Position numbers and translations under genes: made by a program. From Tethya wilhelma (taxonomy: Eukaryota > Porifera > Demospongiae > Tethyida > Tethyidae), in NCBI GenBank assembly GCA_964030475.1, contig CAXIPT010000009.1, positions 4,285,874 to 4,349,873 of the forward strand: DNA of 64,000 nt, written 5' to 3'. Shown here piece after piece: positions 1 through 15,920 of this stretch. Positions within the stretch are counted from its first letter, which is position 1. The number at the start of each line of letters is the position of its first letter. The notes below the pieces were generated by a model that was not told where the DNA came from, did no database searches, and was given only the letters and a program-made list of their open reading frames with translations.

Positions 1-168
1 CAATCACAGTGAAAGTCACTGAGACTATAGCTATAGCTAGCTAGCACTGAGTTGAGCAGAATCTGTTGCTCTCTACCTTTGTTTTTTTATCTGCAGATGG
101 ACACTCAGCTCTGCAAACACTAAGTACAAGTAAAACAGTCACATTTCAAGCTCTAAACCTATTTAATT

Positions 169-327
169 GTGACGACCTTTTCCTAGAGATGACCTTGCAA
201 AAATTTTTAAGTCCCAAAAGGGTGCGTCAGATAAAAATTAGCCTACGGGGCGCGAATTTTTGTCTGACGCACCCTTTTGGGATTTGGAAATTTTGTTGCA
301 GGGTAATTGCTAGGAAAAGGTCGTCAC
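169..327. mobile_element. Fold-back MITE (family 1)
   Basis: The two ends are inverted copies of gtgacgaccttttcctag. An inner inverted pair around 197-240 and 251-292, containing gggtgcgtcagat, makes almost the whole element self-complementary. It has no coding capacity. A right-half copy lies at 34527-34612, just upstream of ERMP1, so this is a dispersed family rather than a local hairpin. Confidence 0.75.
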
Positions 328-401
328 TATAAAATACTAGCTAGAACTCATGTGTAACAGTCATATCGCCCAGTCTCTGGCCCAGTCGTATAGCCACTGT
401 A

Positions 402-650
402 CCAGTATGGTGTGTTATCAGTGTCAAAATTAGGGTGACTATGATTCTAGTCAATGAGGGTGTGAATGAATCACATGAGGGTGTACAAAAATCTCATGAG
501 GGTGTGAAAGAATTACATGAGGGTGTCCAAGAAAGTCATAAGAGTGTCCAAGAATCACATGAGGGTGTGCAAGAAAGTCATGAGAGTGTCCAAGAATCAC
601 ATGAGGGTGTGCAGGAATTTTATGAGAGTTTGTAAGAATTTTATGAGGAT
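402..650 (+). repeat. 21-bp minisatellite, left arm of an inverted pair
   Basis: Tandem 21-bp units built on gagggtgtgcaagaatcacat run from about 456, and degenerate units continue to about 770. Because 21 is a multiple of three, the array reads as a heptapeptide repeat (ESHEGVQ type) over 435-635. The unique flank just before the array (402-455) reappears inverted at 2207-2261, so this is one arm of a larger fold-back structure. The reading frame has no start context or splice signals that I can support, so I do not call a gene. Confidence 0.8.
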
Positions 651-2049
651 GTTCAGGAACATTATGAGGGTGTCCAAGATTGGCTGAATCATATGAGGAT
701 GTACAAGAATCTCATGAGGGTGTACAAGAATCTTATGAGGGTGTACAAGAATTATATGAGGGTGTGCTCTCTGGTAATTGACCTTTGAACTTATAGCTGC
801 TAAGCCAATGTCAGACCTGGCCCCTAGAGCTAGGCGAAATTTGAACTCAGTTTTGACCTTCTACTGTAAGTCAGCAGTGAGTTGGCCCGGATGATTATAT
901 ACTAGAGTGCAAGAGAGCTGCTCATGTCCCAGTTGCTGATAGCTACAAGTAGTAAAAATTTCAAAATAAGCAGTGTAGGAATGGGCAGTGCTAAAAAAAG
1001 TATTGGAACAAGGAATGGTATCAATTTCAGCACATGACTACTTCATTTTCATTTTTGATATACATATGATGATATACATTTTTATATATATATTGTAAAT
1101 GGTTCAAAGAATGATCTGTACTTGAATAGCTGCATGCCAATTTTATCATTTGGCTAAAAAGTAGAACAAAGTACAGCAGGCAGGATTAACGAATCCCACT
1201 AGGCAACGAGAAGCCCCGCGACCTTTGACCCGCGATTAACCCTGTGACTACGGAATTTTACTTTAACAAACTCTGCACCGTGGAATGTGTTCTATAGAAT
1301 GCTATAATGAAGCTACTATCTTTTTCCAAGGTTATTTGGCAAAATAATTTTTAGTTACTATAGCTACATCCCCAGATGCCTTTAAGAGCCAATTTCACCA
1401 ACTTATGGCTCCGGATCCATGCAACCCTTTCTGTATACTCCAGTTATATCTCAGTAGATACCTACCCCTTTTTCAACGTTGCTCTCCTCAGTTATAATGT
1501 CAACTTTTAATTCACTTATCATACTAACTTATTGAGGTGACTGCATGTCCATTATTAGCCCTTCTGTGCTATTTAGTCATGCCACACCTGTATGCTCATG
1601 CTATTGTTTTAACTTGAAAAAAAAAAGAAAAAACAAACAAACAAACAAACAAACAAAAGTTCAGTTGATTATATACTAGAACATACAACCTTGGACTAGA
1701 CTGATAAATGATAATGACTCTGTGAAGAAGTGTATCCCTCTAATCGCGTCTCTAATGGTTGATTTTAGGGTCAGAGGTGCATGGTGCGCCTGGTGTGGAT
1801 ATTGAGTCTGCGATAGCCTATAGATCCCTTTTGCACCTAGAACTCGGTCAAAGACTTTCAATCTTCTTCCTTGATATGCTTCTATTTGTCCTGTTCCATA
1901 TTTTGTACCTCATGCAGTCCTAGTGGCGTAGCAACGAAATTATAGCATTAATAACATAATATTCTTCTGATGGCATGCATAGTACTCTAAGGATTTGCTT
2001 TCTTATTGCACACCCACTCACACCCACCCACAGTGACACACACACACAN
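651..2049. other. Centre of the inverted minisatellite pair, no gene seen
   Basis: AT-rich non-coding DNA between the two minisatellite arms. Degenerate 21-bp units run to about 770 and an (AAAC)n tract lies at about 1629-1657. I see no convincing exon. A short CA tract ends at the N at 2049. Confidence 0.6.
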
Positions 2050-2261
2050 TGTAAACTCTCATAAAATCCCTGCACACCTTCATGTGATTCTTGGACACCC
2101 TCATGACTTTCCTGCACACCCTCATGACTTTCTTGGACACCCTCATGTAATTCTTCACACCCTCATGAGATTTTTGTACACCCTCATGTGATTCATTCAC
2201 ACCCTTATTGACTAGAATCATAGTCACCCTAATTTTGACACTGATAACACACCATATACCA
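2050..2261 (-). repeat. 21-bp minisatellite, right arm of the inverted pair
   Basis: Reverse complement of the array and flank at 402-650, with fewer units. The flank matches closely, including the stretch containing ccctaattttgacactgat. The left border of the arm touches the N at 2049, so the original length is unknown. Confidence 0.75.
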
Positions 2262-2350
2262 GAAGTCCAATAGACCCAATACAAATCCTTTTATGATGAT
2301 GTAATGCTAAGCTGCAAGAGCTTAGAAGCCACAAGCTGCATACAAGGGGC

Positions 2351-2583
2351 GGCGACTCCCATATGCCCTGTACTTGCGCCTGCGACCGCGGTCAAGATGA
2401 TGGTCAACGGTCAAGGCAAAATTTTCTTGCTGGTCTACGGTCAAAATAAAATTTTGGAACGGTCAAAATGAATTTCAGAACGGTAATGTTGGTAAAGGTT
2501 GTCCAAATACGTATACCGAATTTACAACGGTCAAGATTTTGACCGCGGTCGCAGCTGCAAGTACAGAGCATATGGGAGTCGCC
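2351..2583. mobile_element. MITE with about 45-bp terminal inverted repeats
   Basis: The left end, starting ggcgactcccatatgc, is mirrored at 2539-2583, which ends gcatatgggagtcgcc. The inverted repeats carry the palindromic core gaccgcggtc. The interior has several 'acggtcaa' motifs and no coding potential. Confidence 0.75.
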
Positions 2584-2867
2584 ACCGTGTGCATATCTAA
2601 TAACACTTCTTCTTCTTCCTCTTTTTTGCCTCCTCATGGGAGAGTCTAGCTAGTGCACAAAAAAACGAAATAAACTGTACAATCCAGCTAGCAAAATTTA
2701 TCAAAAGCAAAGTTATACCGTCAACGGTTTTCAATTTTTTTTGTTCTTTTTCTTCCTAGAGTCTAGTCCACACTCTCAGTTCACCAAACCACAAGGAGTA
2801 GTAAGTAGTGGGTCCAAGATTAAAGGCTTTATGTAATGTCCTTCCTTCTTCTCCTTCGCTGTTCTAG

Positions 2868-3115
2868 GAGACGACCAGCTCAGTCACATCCACAGACATA
2901 TCCGAGTCATGAAGGGGCAGGGGGGACGAGTAGTGGGACCAAAGGAGAAACACAGAGAACCCACTTGAAGTCTGCCTCAAAGTCCAGCTTGCCTCATACA
3001 ACCACACTCCACAATCCTGTGCATGGCACCAGGCAGGTAGCAGGGATCGGGCAACTTGTCGATGAGAGCAAAAGCTCTTCACAGGCTCCATCTTGTCTCC
3101 ATCCAGGGGCCACAC
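2868..3115 (+). CDS. Possible exon of an unrecognised low-complexity protein
   Basis: A strong polypyrimidine tract and AG acceptor (ending gctgttctag) precede 248 bases open in one frame, followed by a strong gtgagt donor. The peptide is rich in Ser, Thr, Lys, His and Gly and looks disordered; I recognise no domain. The frame enters needing one base and leaves with one base over. The next certain same-strand exon (8266) does not take that phase directly, so at least one more exon would be needed if they belong together. It may be an upstream exon of the gene ending at 9984, with a transposon inserted between; this is inference. Confidence 0.35.
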
Positions 3116-3208
3116 GTGAGTACTTGGAAACCCTGTTTCCTAAGTTAGTACAGCTGCTTCGTGGTTACCGCTACAAAACTGTTGTTACAAGGAAACCAAG
3201 CAGAGAAA

Positions 3209-3411
3209 AGTCCATCTGGTTTGAGAATGCTGCCGGAAGTAAATTAATGAGATTCATAAACATACTTTTTCTATGGGACAAAATAGCTAACTTTGACTGG
3301 TAAGGTGTAGGAAGCTGAAAAAGCAACCAAACGGACGGGGAGATCAAGTGCTTTCCAATGGTGCTTGAAATTTTGAAATCGGTTGGATATTTAGCTCAAA
3401 CCAGATGGACT
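3209..3411. mobile_element. MITE (family 2)
   Basis: Bounded by inverted agtccatctggtttgag and ctcaaaccagatggact. A diverged copy lacking the right end lies at about 28776-28955, downstream of the ERMP1 exon at 28376-28550. The open frame that runs into it from the left is accidental. Confidence 0.75.
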
Positions 3412-3659
3412 TTTTTTAGGTAAGGTTAGCAAGGATTTGTGACATTGCATTTCCCAAGTAATATATGCCTCAACACACATATCAACACATTATGGTCATA
3501 GTAGATATACAGAGCTATCTTAGGGAAAAAACTGTAACTGCAAAATAATGCTGTTGAAATGAGATAACAAACATGAGCATTAAAAATACACATAAAATTG
3601 CAAATTGTAACACACTGCAATGGTTCACACACAATGATGCATGTTATTATGATATCACA

Positions 3660-5710
3660 GAGGCAGCATTGGTTGATAACCATGCCAAGGACTAAAGCTT
3701 TCCACCCAGACTCTCAGTGTGGTCCCTGCTGTGTTTGTGGCCAGGAGAGTCATCGCTATAGTCATCCAATCACATGTACATGGAACGAAACCATTCAAGC
3801 TAAGCTGTGAGGAAATTCAACGGTGTAATTGTGTGTATCAGGCATGTGAGAAAGGCATAAAGAGAAACATTCATAAACAGGATTACCTCCCACAGTGGAA
3901 GCCTAAGCCCTAGCAGTGTGTAATTCCATTTTGTAACATCAACAGTAACAATGGCACAATCATGCACTGCATTAATCACTACACAACACATAGCGCTAGC
4001 CCTAGACACCATGGTTCCAGCTTCAACTGAAAGTCAGTTAACAGCTATTTGTGAGGACCACTATATGCAAGAATATAGGGCTGTTCATGCCACTGAACAC
4101 AGTAGCCGACATCCTAGATGCTTCACGTGCAATGCGTACATCAAGGGTGTTATTAGACACTGTCCAGACCCCACTAGAATACAACAACATCTTAATCAGT
4201 GTGGGAATGTTGACATTAACTTAACTACTAGGGACAACCTATGTACTTCCTGCTACAATGCTCACCTACTCATCCTAAGAGAGGCAGAGTTAGTAAGCTT
4301 GACTGCCTCTTGGACAAAGAAATTGTATACCTCTGGCAAAAGCATTGATGTTCTGTGCATTAATACATTACCTACTTTAAGTAATGTGTCATGCATTGCT
4401 TTGCTCTTTCCTTGTCTACTACAGGTGGTGACTTCTCCAGGTTCTCAAGAACAGATCTCAGCTCTTCATCAGAACAAATCAGTACCTCCTATAGCTGAGC
4501 AACAGGTACGAGAGGAAATTCCAAGAAGATGCTTCCTCAGCAGACTGATAGTCTCTTTTGGTAAGCACCTAGTGTACGAGTGTAAGATTAAATCAGCTGG
4601 CACATTGCTCTACAGACGTGGAGCTGACCTTGCACTATGCCTGACAAAAGCTCTGAAACACCTAAAAGATCTACTCTGACTATTTCCACACCACCTCACC
4701 AAAACGAACCAACTCCACCATCAAATGCTGAGCATGACTGCTCACAAACATTCTGTAGAGAGATGAATGAGTGGATTCAAAGGCAAGTGAGACAAATCAC
4801 TGCTGCTGATGCCACTTCTCCATACGATATATCAAATTTTGATATAAACAAGACAATCAGCAGTATTGATCCGCAATTATGGAATATGATTGTCCTTCTA
4901 ACACAAACAGTGAGAGAAAAATGAAATAACATCAGGCCTGAAGACATTAGTGAACAACATAAACTCCAATGTTTGTACTGTTTATGTGTAATGTTTTTTG
5001 CTGCTAACAGATGCTGCTCTCTACCCACGCATGTGCTGCTGACAGACATCATCGAGTCACAGGGAGGCTCATATGAGCTCATTAGAATCTTAAACAGAGT
5101 TGGAGCTGTTGCCTCTGTTGACACACACCGCCGATATGTTTACTTTCAGGTGGTCTGAAGGTGTCGTAGCTGGGCTTGATCTTCAAAGTTTCACAGTTGC
5201 TTCAGTTGACAACATAGATTTCCTTCAATGTCACTCACTAGTCTATTGTGGAGACCAGAGTTGAAGCTGGCATGGAACAACAGTACAGGTAGTCCAACCT
5301 CTACATGAGCACTAGAGTATCCACAGATGACAAAGACATGGAAAGCTCCAAACAGCGATAATCAGCAGACATGCAAACAGCATCTGAAGGGTCAACACTG
5401 TGTCAACAAAGGCACACTGAGCACCCTAAATGCCATCCATCTCCAACCAAGTCGACTACACCCCCTCTTCACAAGAAAATCACCAGAAGATCAAGAACTT
5501 TTACTGAGAACTCCACAAATTTTCCAGCTAAAAGTTGCAAGAACCTGATTCTCCCGCTCTCACATAACCCTCTAAATCACATGTCAAAAAACCACTACTC
5601 TCCTCTAAGAAAAGACCACAATCTCAAGGAGTTTCACATCACCAGAGATAAGAAGACTGAACTAGAAGACCTAAAACTCGTGGCTTTTCTTTATGCCTTC
5701 TTTGAGGTGA

Positions 5711-5752
<42 letters not shown>

Positions 5753-5770
5753 CAACAACATACACACAAC

Positions 5771-5828
<58 letters not shown>

Positions 5829-8020
5829 TGTCAAGTAAGAATATTGACAGTGAGTTCCCATACAACATATTCCATGACCTGCTTTAAAAAGGGTTCCCCA
5901 AGTCTGCCAAACCAGCTACATGTGCGTACGTGGATGTTCTCGATCAGATTGCAGACAATCGTGAGACAATTGCTGATGTACTTTCAAGGCTCCACCAAAA
6001 GTTTGAAATAGGTGTACGGGTAGACTATCTAGTGGTCACAGGTGATGCAAAGACTTATGCTCACCTACAGTCTCTAAAGCTTGACTATGGAGACAATCTT
6101 GCCTGGCTCATTCCATTTCCAGGTGATTTTCACATCTTGATGTACCTCCAACCAGTTCTTTCCAAGGTGTATTTTGATGCTGGCTTAAAGCAGATTGCCT
6201 CTGCTAGTGGCTTCAGAGGGGAAACACTCACAGCTCTTCAGAAATGCTCTCATTTCAAGCACACAGACAGATTTTTCACTTGTGCATGGGAAGCATTATT
6301 AATCCACATGGTAACTCAGCAAATGAAGAAGCAACTAAGTTCTTGGATGAAGTAGAGGTTTTGCTGGTGAACTCTGACCACCATAGAAGGTATGTCAGAG
6401 CAGTTTGAAACCTATGTGGCTTCCATGTCTAAACAGGACTCCAATTGGTCCTTCTGGTGTGATTTTGTTCTTAGCAACTGCTTCTCCTGCATTGCTCTCC
6501 ATGTAGCAGTTCGCTCTGGCAATTGGAAGCTTAGAGTTGGTGCACTGAAAAGTATGGCACCACTTTTTAGTGCTTTTGATAGGCCTATGTACAGAAAGTT
6601 GTTACCACAGCACCTTGCAGATTGCTTGCTCTTACAAAAACAGGTATCGGATTCCATGACGAAGGGTGGTCAGCATTACTGGCCGCTCCTGGCATTCAGT
6701 TGGTTTGGACAAGGCCCACGAGATGCTGATCAACACAGACTGTAAACTTACTGTCATTCATCCAACGAAAGAGTTCATAAACCGCATGGCTTTGTACTTT
6801 CCATTTCGCTCAAAGGTTCTACACAATAAGGACCACCTCGACTCAGCTCTTGGAAGTAAGCAAACAGACAAAACCAACTCACAGTCCCAAAGCGTAAGTG
6901 AAAACACCAATGCTATGCGACAGGCCATCACATCTAGTGAACTACTGACTACAAAGAATGCTGAAAAACAACTGAGAAACACATTCACTGGGAAGCATGC
7001 ATCAGCCCAACAACAACATGACTTACTGAATTTCAGACGGCTGATTTTGATTCATATGAAGAACATATGTACATAGTGTCACGCCCAAAACAAGAAAACA
7101 CAACCTACTCACATTTTCAAACGTACGTGTCACAAAGCGTTTAGTAAATCAGCTAAAGGAAAAGGATTTAGTCATGAACTGCCTCAAAAGTCGCCTCAAA
7201 TGCAACACTTTGAAGAAAGTCCAAATGGTGAGCAATATTTAGAGTTACCCAGAGCAATTGCTACTGAAGATGGTCTCCCACACAAGGGACAGAAAAGCAA
7301 TGTTACTGCCTTCTTTAGTAATCGCTACACAGAGGAGATGTCAGAGGAAGTAGTATCCTGTCACTTTCCTCAAGGTTGGATACCTAGTGTTAGAGGGAAT
7401 GTTAATGATAAACACCACATCCCTCAGAATACACTCCAATATGAATGACTACATAAGATTTATCTTGGTTAGGTATGCTGGGTGGTACCTGAATGCTGGA
7501 GTTAAGCATGTCCACATTGTGTTTGATGATCCTGGTCGTTTTGTTCCTCACCCAAAGAATATTGAGTGAGCTAGAAGAGATGCTACTCCACTACCACCCA
7601 CCCACGAGTATTTCACCTTTTGTGATGAGGCAGCAATCCCACCAAACTGGAGAGAAGTACTTAACTGCAGGGTTTGTACGCGCTGCCTCGTTGTTTACAT
7701 AAGTGACAGTCTGCTTAAAGTAGCTCCTGACGTGACCAGAAGCTGGAGCGGGTGAGGATGAAGACCAGGATTCAGCATGGCAAGTGAAGGCATAGAGCAC
7801 CCAGTACCAGAACTCAAGTTCAATGCTGAGGAAGCTGTTTGGCTACATGTATGCTTCTCATGGCTACGCGACTGGGCCAGCGTACCAACTTCTGGAATTT
7901 TATTTAAACGTGACATCATTCGGAAGTGTCATGCAAGAAGACAAAGGAGGTGCTATGGTTTGACCAGTCTTGCTACTTTCAGATGGTCGTTTCAGATGCC
8001 AGGCATGGTGCTCTAGGATG
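3660..8020 (+). pseudogene. Decayed DUF6589-like transposon gene
   Basis: Scattered segments in different frames, in collinear order, match a large protein family I know from cnidarians, molluscs and sponges that carries DUF6589-like sequence. A C2HC-rich N-terminus (about 3717-3913 and 3951-4300) is followed by a segment with LLTDIIESQGGS (about 4973-5158). The core has VTGDAKTYAHLQ and PFPGDFHILMYLQPVL (5930-6355). Next come WSFWCDFVLSNC and GNWKLRVGALKSMAPLF (6392-6660), and a C-terminal part with HIVFDDPGRFVPHPKNIE (7440-7800). The core has a frameshift near 6660, where the frame jumps to SITGRSWHSVGLDKAHEM. In-frame stops and a CA repeat at 5713-5826 also break it. The C-terminal Asp-rich part resembles PIN/FEN-type nucleases only weakly. 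No terminal repeats were found, so the element limits are approximate. Confidence 0.6.
5713..5826. repeat. (CA)n microsatellite
   Basis: Two long CA tracts separated by a CAACAA-type interruption. They lie inside the decayed transposon gene and create spurious long frames on both strands. Confidence 0.95.
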
Positions 8021-8265
8021 GACATTAGGTAGGCCTGTAAGTATAGCTGGTCTTTTAGCCAAAACTTTTTTCTGTTTGCTCTTTGTCTGCGTTTGTTTGT
8101 GTCAAGCATGTAAAGCAATTTTCCATCCCTATCTTTTGTTGGCTCGCAGCTACCACATATTGCATGGGACTAGGCTATTTTTGATATCAATGTAGCCTGG
8201 GGTATCCTCTAACTGCTAAACAACTACTTGGCTTGCATGCAAGTACCCTCAGAAAATGGCCCTAC

Positions 8266-9984
8266 TTTCAGTTTAACTATTCACAACCCCATCTTTTGTN
8301 ACAACCCTTCCAAAGAGCTCGAAAGTAAAAGCAGTACTTTGGAAGTTCCCAAGCCTACCACAGCACATCTATCTCCAGGTATGGGCGTAATCACTGGAAA
8401 TTTATGCTATCTGTGGCCTAATAACCCGTGAAAATAGTGTAAATGAGGTTAGAATCCTGAATGATGGTGAAATTGTTTCTGTGCAAAATCCAGTATAACC
8501 TATTATATCATAGTTTATGTGTTAATTAGATGATATAGTGTATGTATAAATGTTAATTTGTGTTATAGCCCTAGGTACTGCAAACAGAAAGGGTACTTAC
8601 TATGGTGGTAATGCGGCAACGGCAGAAAAAAACAGCCTGATCAGCTCTCCATATGTATCAAGTCCTTTTAACTACAGGTATGATTGACATTGTAGATAAG
8701 AGTCTCATAATATGGTTACATTCTAACTGTGAGGTCCTATGCAGGCGAAGTCAAACATTGCCAGTTTCAAACCAACCAGTAGAACACGCACACACCGGAA
8801 TTGGAACACAAGGTGTTATTAGTCATGAAGAAAAGAAGAAAAAACCAGTGAAACTGCCACCAATTGCCTCAGCTTCACAGGTCAGCAGCTAGTGTGTGTA
8901 ATAATGCTAGCTAGTGCACAGCCACGTTTCCATCGCAAAACTTGCTAATGCTGTATTAATTATTGTATGCTTGTAAATATATGCAGCCTTTGCTTGTTAC
9001 AAGTAATACAACAAACAAGAAGACATTGCTTCGAGCATCAACACTCCTTGGTGAGGAAGCAATGAAAGAGAGGTCTACTAGTTTCACAGACTTCTTTGCA
9101 AATGAGCGGCCCCCTTCTCAGGCATCACTTCTCGTTTCTCCAATGCAACCAGGAGACAAGGTTCTTGCTACGGATGAACAGTCTCATCTTCAGTCATCAT
9201 CAACGACATTTGACCCAAAGTGAGATGAAACACAATTGTTAGAAATTATAGGCTATTCCTATAGTCTCAACCTCTTCACTCAACGATGTACCATATACTA
9301 TTCTAGTTTGATTCATTAACCCCAGAAAATATCATCGTTAGCCTTGTTCCCAGGCTCTCCCCTTCGACCTTGCACTCAGTATCGTGAGGAAGATTTTCCT
9401 GGGAACAAGGCTATTATTATCATAACCTATTTACAGCTTCTCTATTGGGTGGGTTGTTGTAGATAGTATCAGTGACTTATTAGCCTCATTCCCATGCTCT
9501 CTCCATGCAAATATTGTACACTAAAAATTAGGAAGGGATCAAGAGAGCCTATAATAAGTGAAATCACATGTCATAGAACCACCTTAAAGAAACAATAATA
9601 GTTGCCGTAGAGATTTTGCACTACTGTGGCAAACTGATTTTTCTACATGCAGGCTATACATCATTCATGACATAGTGATTGTACGCATATATACCAGACT
9701 CTCCTTCCTGTTGTAATGATCATGTGATCATGTGCAGGGAGAGAGCTTGAGAATCATTGCATGAGCCTCGTTGAGGCTAGCACAATACAATGTTACATGA
9801 TTTAGCAGAATATTATACATTGTAGTGATTCATCAATTATTTTGTCTGTACAATGACTAACAGAGAAGATTCACTAGAAGCCAACAGTGAGCCAACCCTA
9901 GCTGAAATGTTTGAGCAGATAAAGCATTGCCGTTACATCAGACGCTATCATCCTGATGGAACTGCTCTTGAAGAGTACTACTAA
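8266..9984 (+). CDS. Unrecognised host gene, last five exons
   Basis: Five exons join in one frame with matching splice phases: about 8266-8378, 8569-8677, 8745-8880, 8987-9219 and 9864-9984. The first is damaged by the N at 8300. The joined tail is Ser/Pro-rich and disordered, with LISSPYVSSPFNYRR, a lysine patch EEKKKKPVKLPP, then RSTSFTDFFANE. It ends with a charged, helix-like MFEQIKHCRYIRRYH segment and a terminal EEYY before TAA. If the last intron were retained, a stop at 9221-9223 would end the protein after TFDPK. The phase agreement across four introns is strong evidence for a real gene, but I do not recognise the family. The 5' exons are missing or lie beyond the transposon to the left. 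Confidence 0.6.
9340..9412. repeat. Short inverted repeat in the last intron of the unknown gene
   Basis: agccttgttcccagg at 9340-9354 is inverted at 9398-9412. A similar cgttcccagact hairpin stands at 27847-27925, so this is probably a small dispersed hairpin family. Confidence 0.6.
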
Positions 9985-10303
9985 CAGTTACCATGAAAAT
10001 TGCATTTCTATTATACTACGTTGTACAGAGCTCATTTTTTATAATACTAATTTCATGCAGGCATATTATTGGCTCTGCTATATTTATGCTCCATACATGC
10101 ATGTACTAAGTAGTTGATTTATTTTCCAAGTCTTAAGTTCATTATTTTACAACTAGAATGTCAAACTGATAATTATGTACAATTAGTATTGAAAAGAGTC
10201 ATAAAGAAACTAAATTGAATGATGTTTGACAATGTGCAAAAATACTATGCTGACAGCAAAGGAACTGCCAGCAGTTGATGAAATGACATGGGTGAAAATG
10301 AAA
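9985..10303. other. Intergenic space between convergent genes
   Basis: AT-rich DNA between the stop codon of the unknown plus-strand gene and the stop codon of IRE1. It should contain both 3' UTRs. I see no further exon. Confidence 0.5.
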
Positions 10304-15615
<5,312 letters not shown>

Positions 15616-15920
15616 AATTACTAGCTTGAGATGACGTGTATTAAAAAATGGCAAGGGGGATTCCCTATATTTAGTGCGCATGCGTAAAACTCTTCCTCTC
15701 TACTCTGCTCTCACCGCGTGGCTGTAGTGCTTTGGTGTCAGCGATTCTGTATCTTTCTTGATCGTCTCTATCAAGGATTTAACCGGTAAGAGATAGTAGT
15801 TGACAATCTCCCAAACGCCATATTTAACAAAACAGAGCAGTGCATCGTTCTACTTCCTGTAGAACTTGGTAGGGTCTGAGACTCATCCACGCTCTCTGTT
15901 TTTGTGACTTATAGGACAAG
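15616..15920. promoter_or_regulatory. Divergent IRE1/RPL12 promoter region
   Basis: 305 bp separate the two start codons. An NRF1-like core (TGCGCATGCG) sits at 15675-15684. A pyrimidine run, tcttcctctctactctgctc, lies at 15691-15710 on the RPL12 strand. It resembles the 5' terminal oligopyrimidine (TOP) start typical of ribosomal protein mRNAs, so RPL12 transcription probably begins there. No TATA box is obvious. Functional sharing of the region is inferred from the spacing only. Confidence 0.6.

Noticed and set aside
5371..5868. His/Thr-rich and Cys/Val-rich frames
   Set aside because: Translations of the CA/TG microsatellite.
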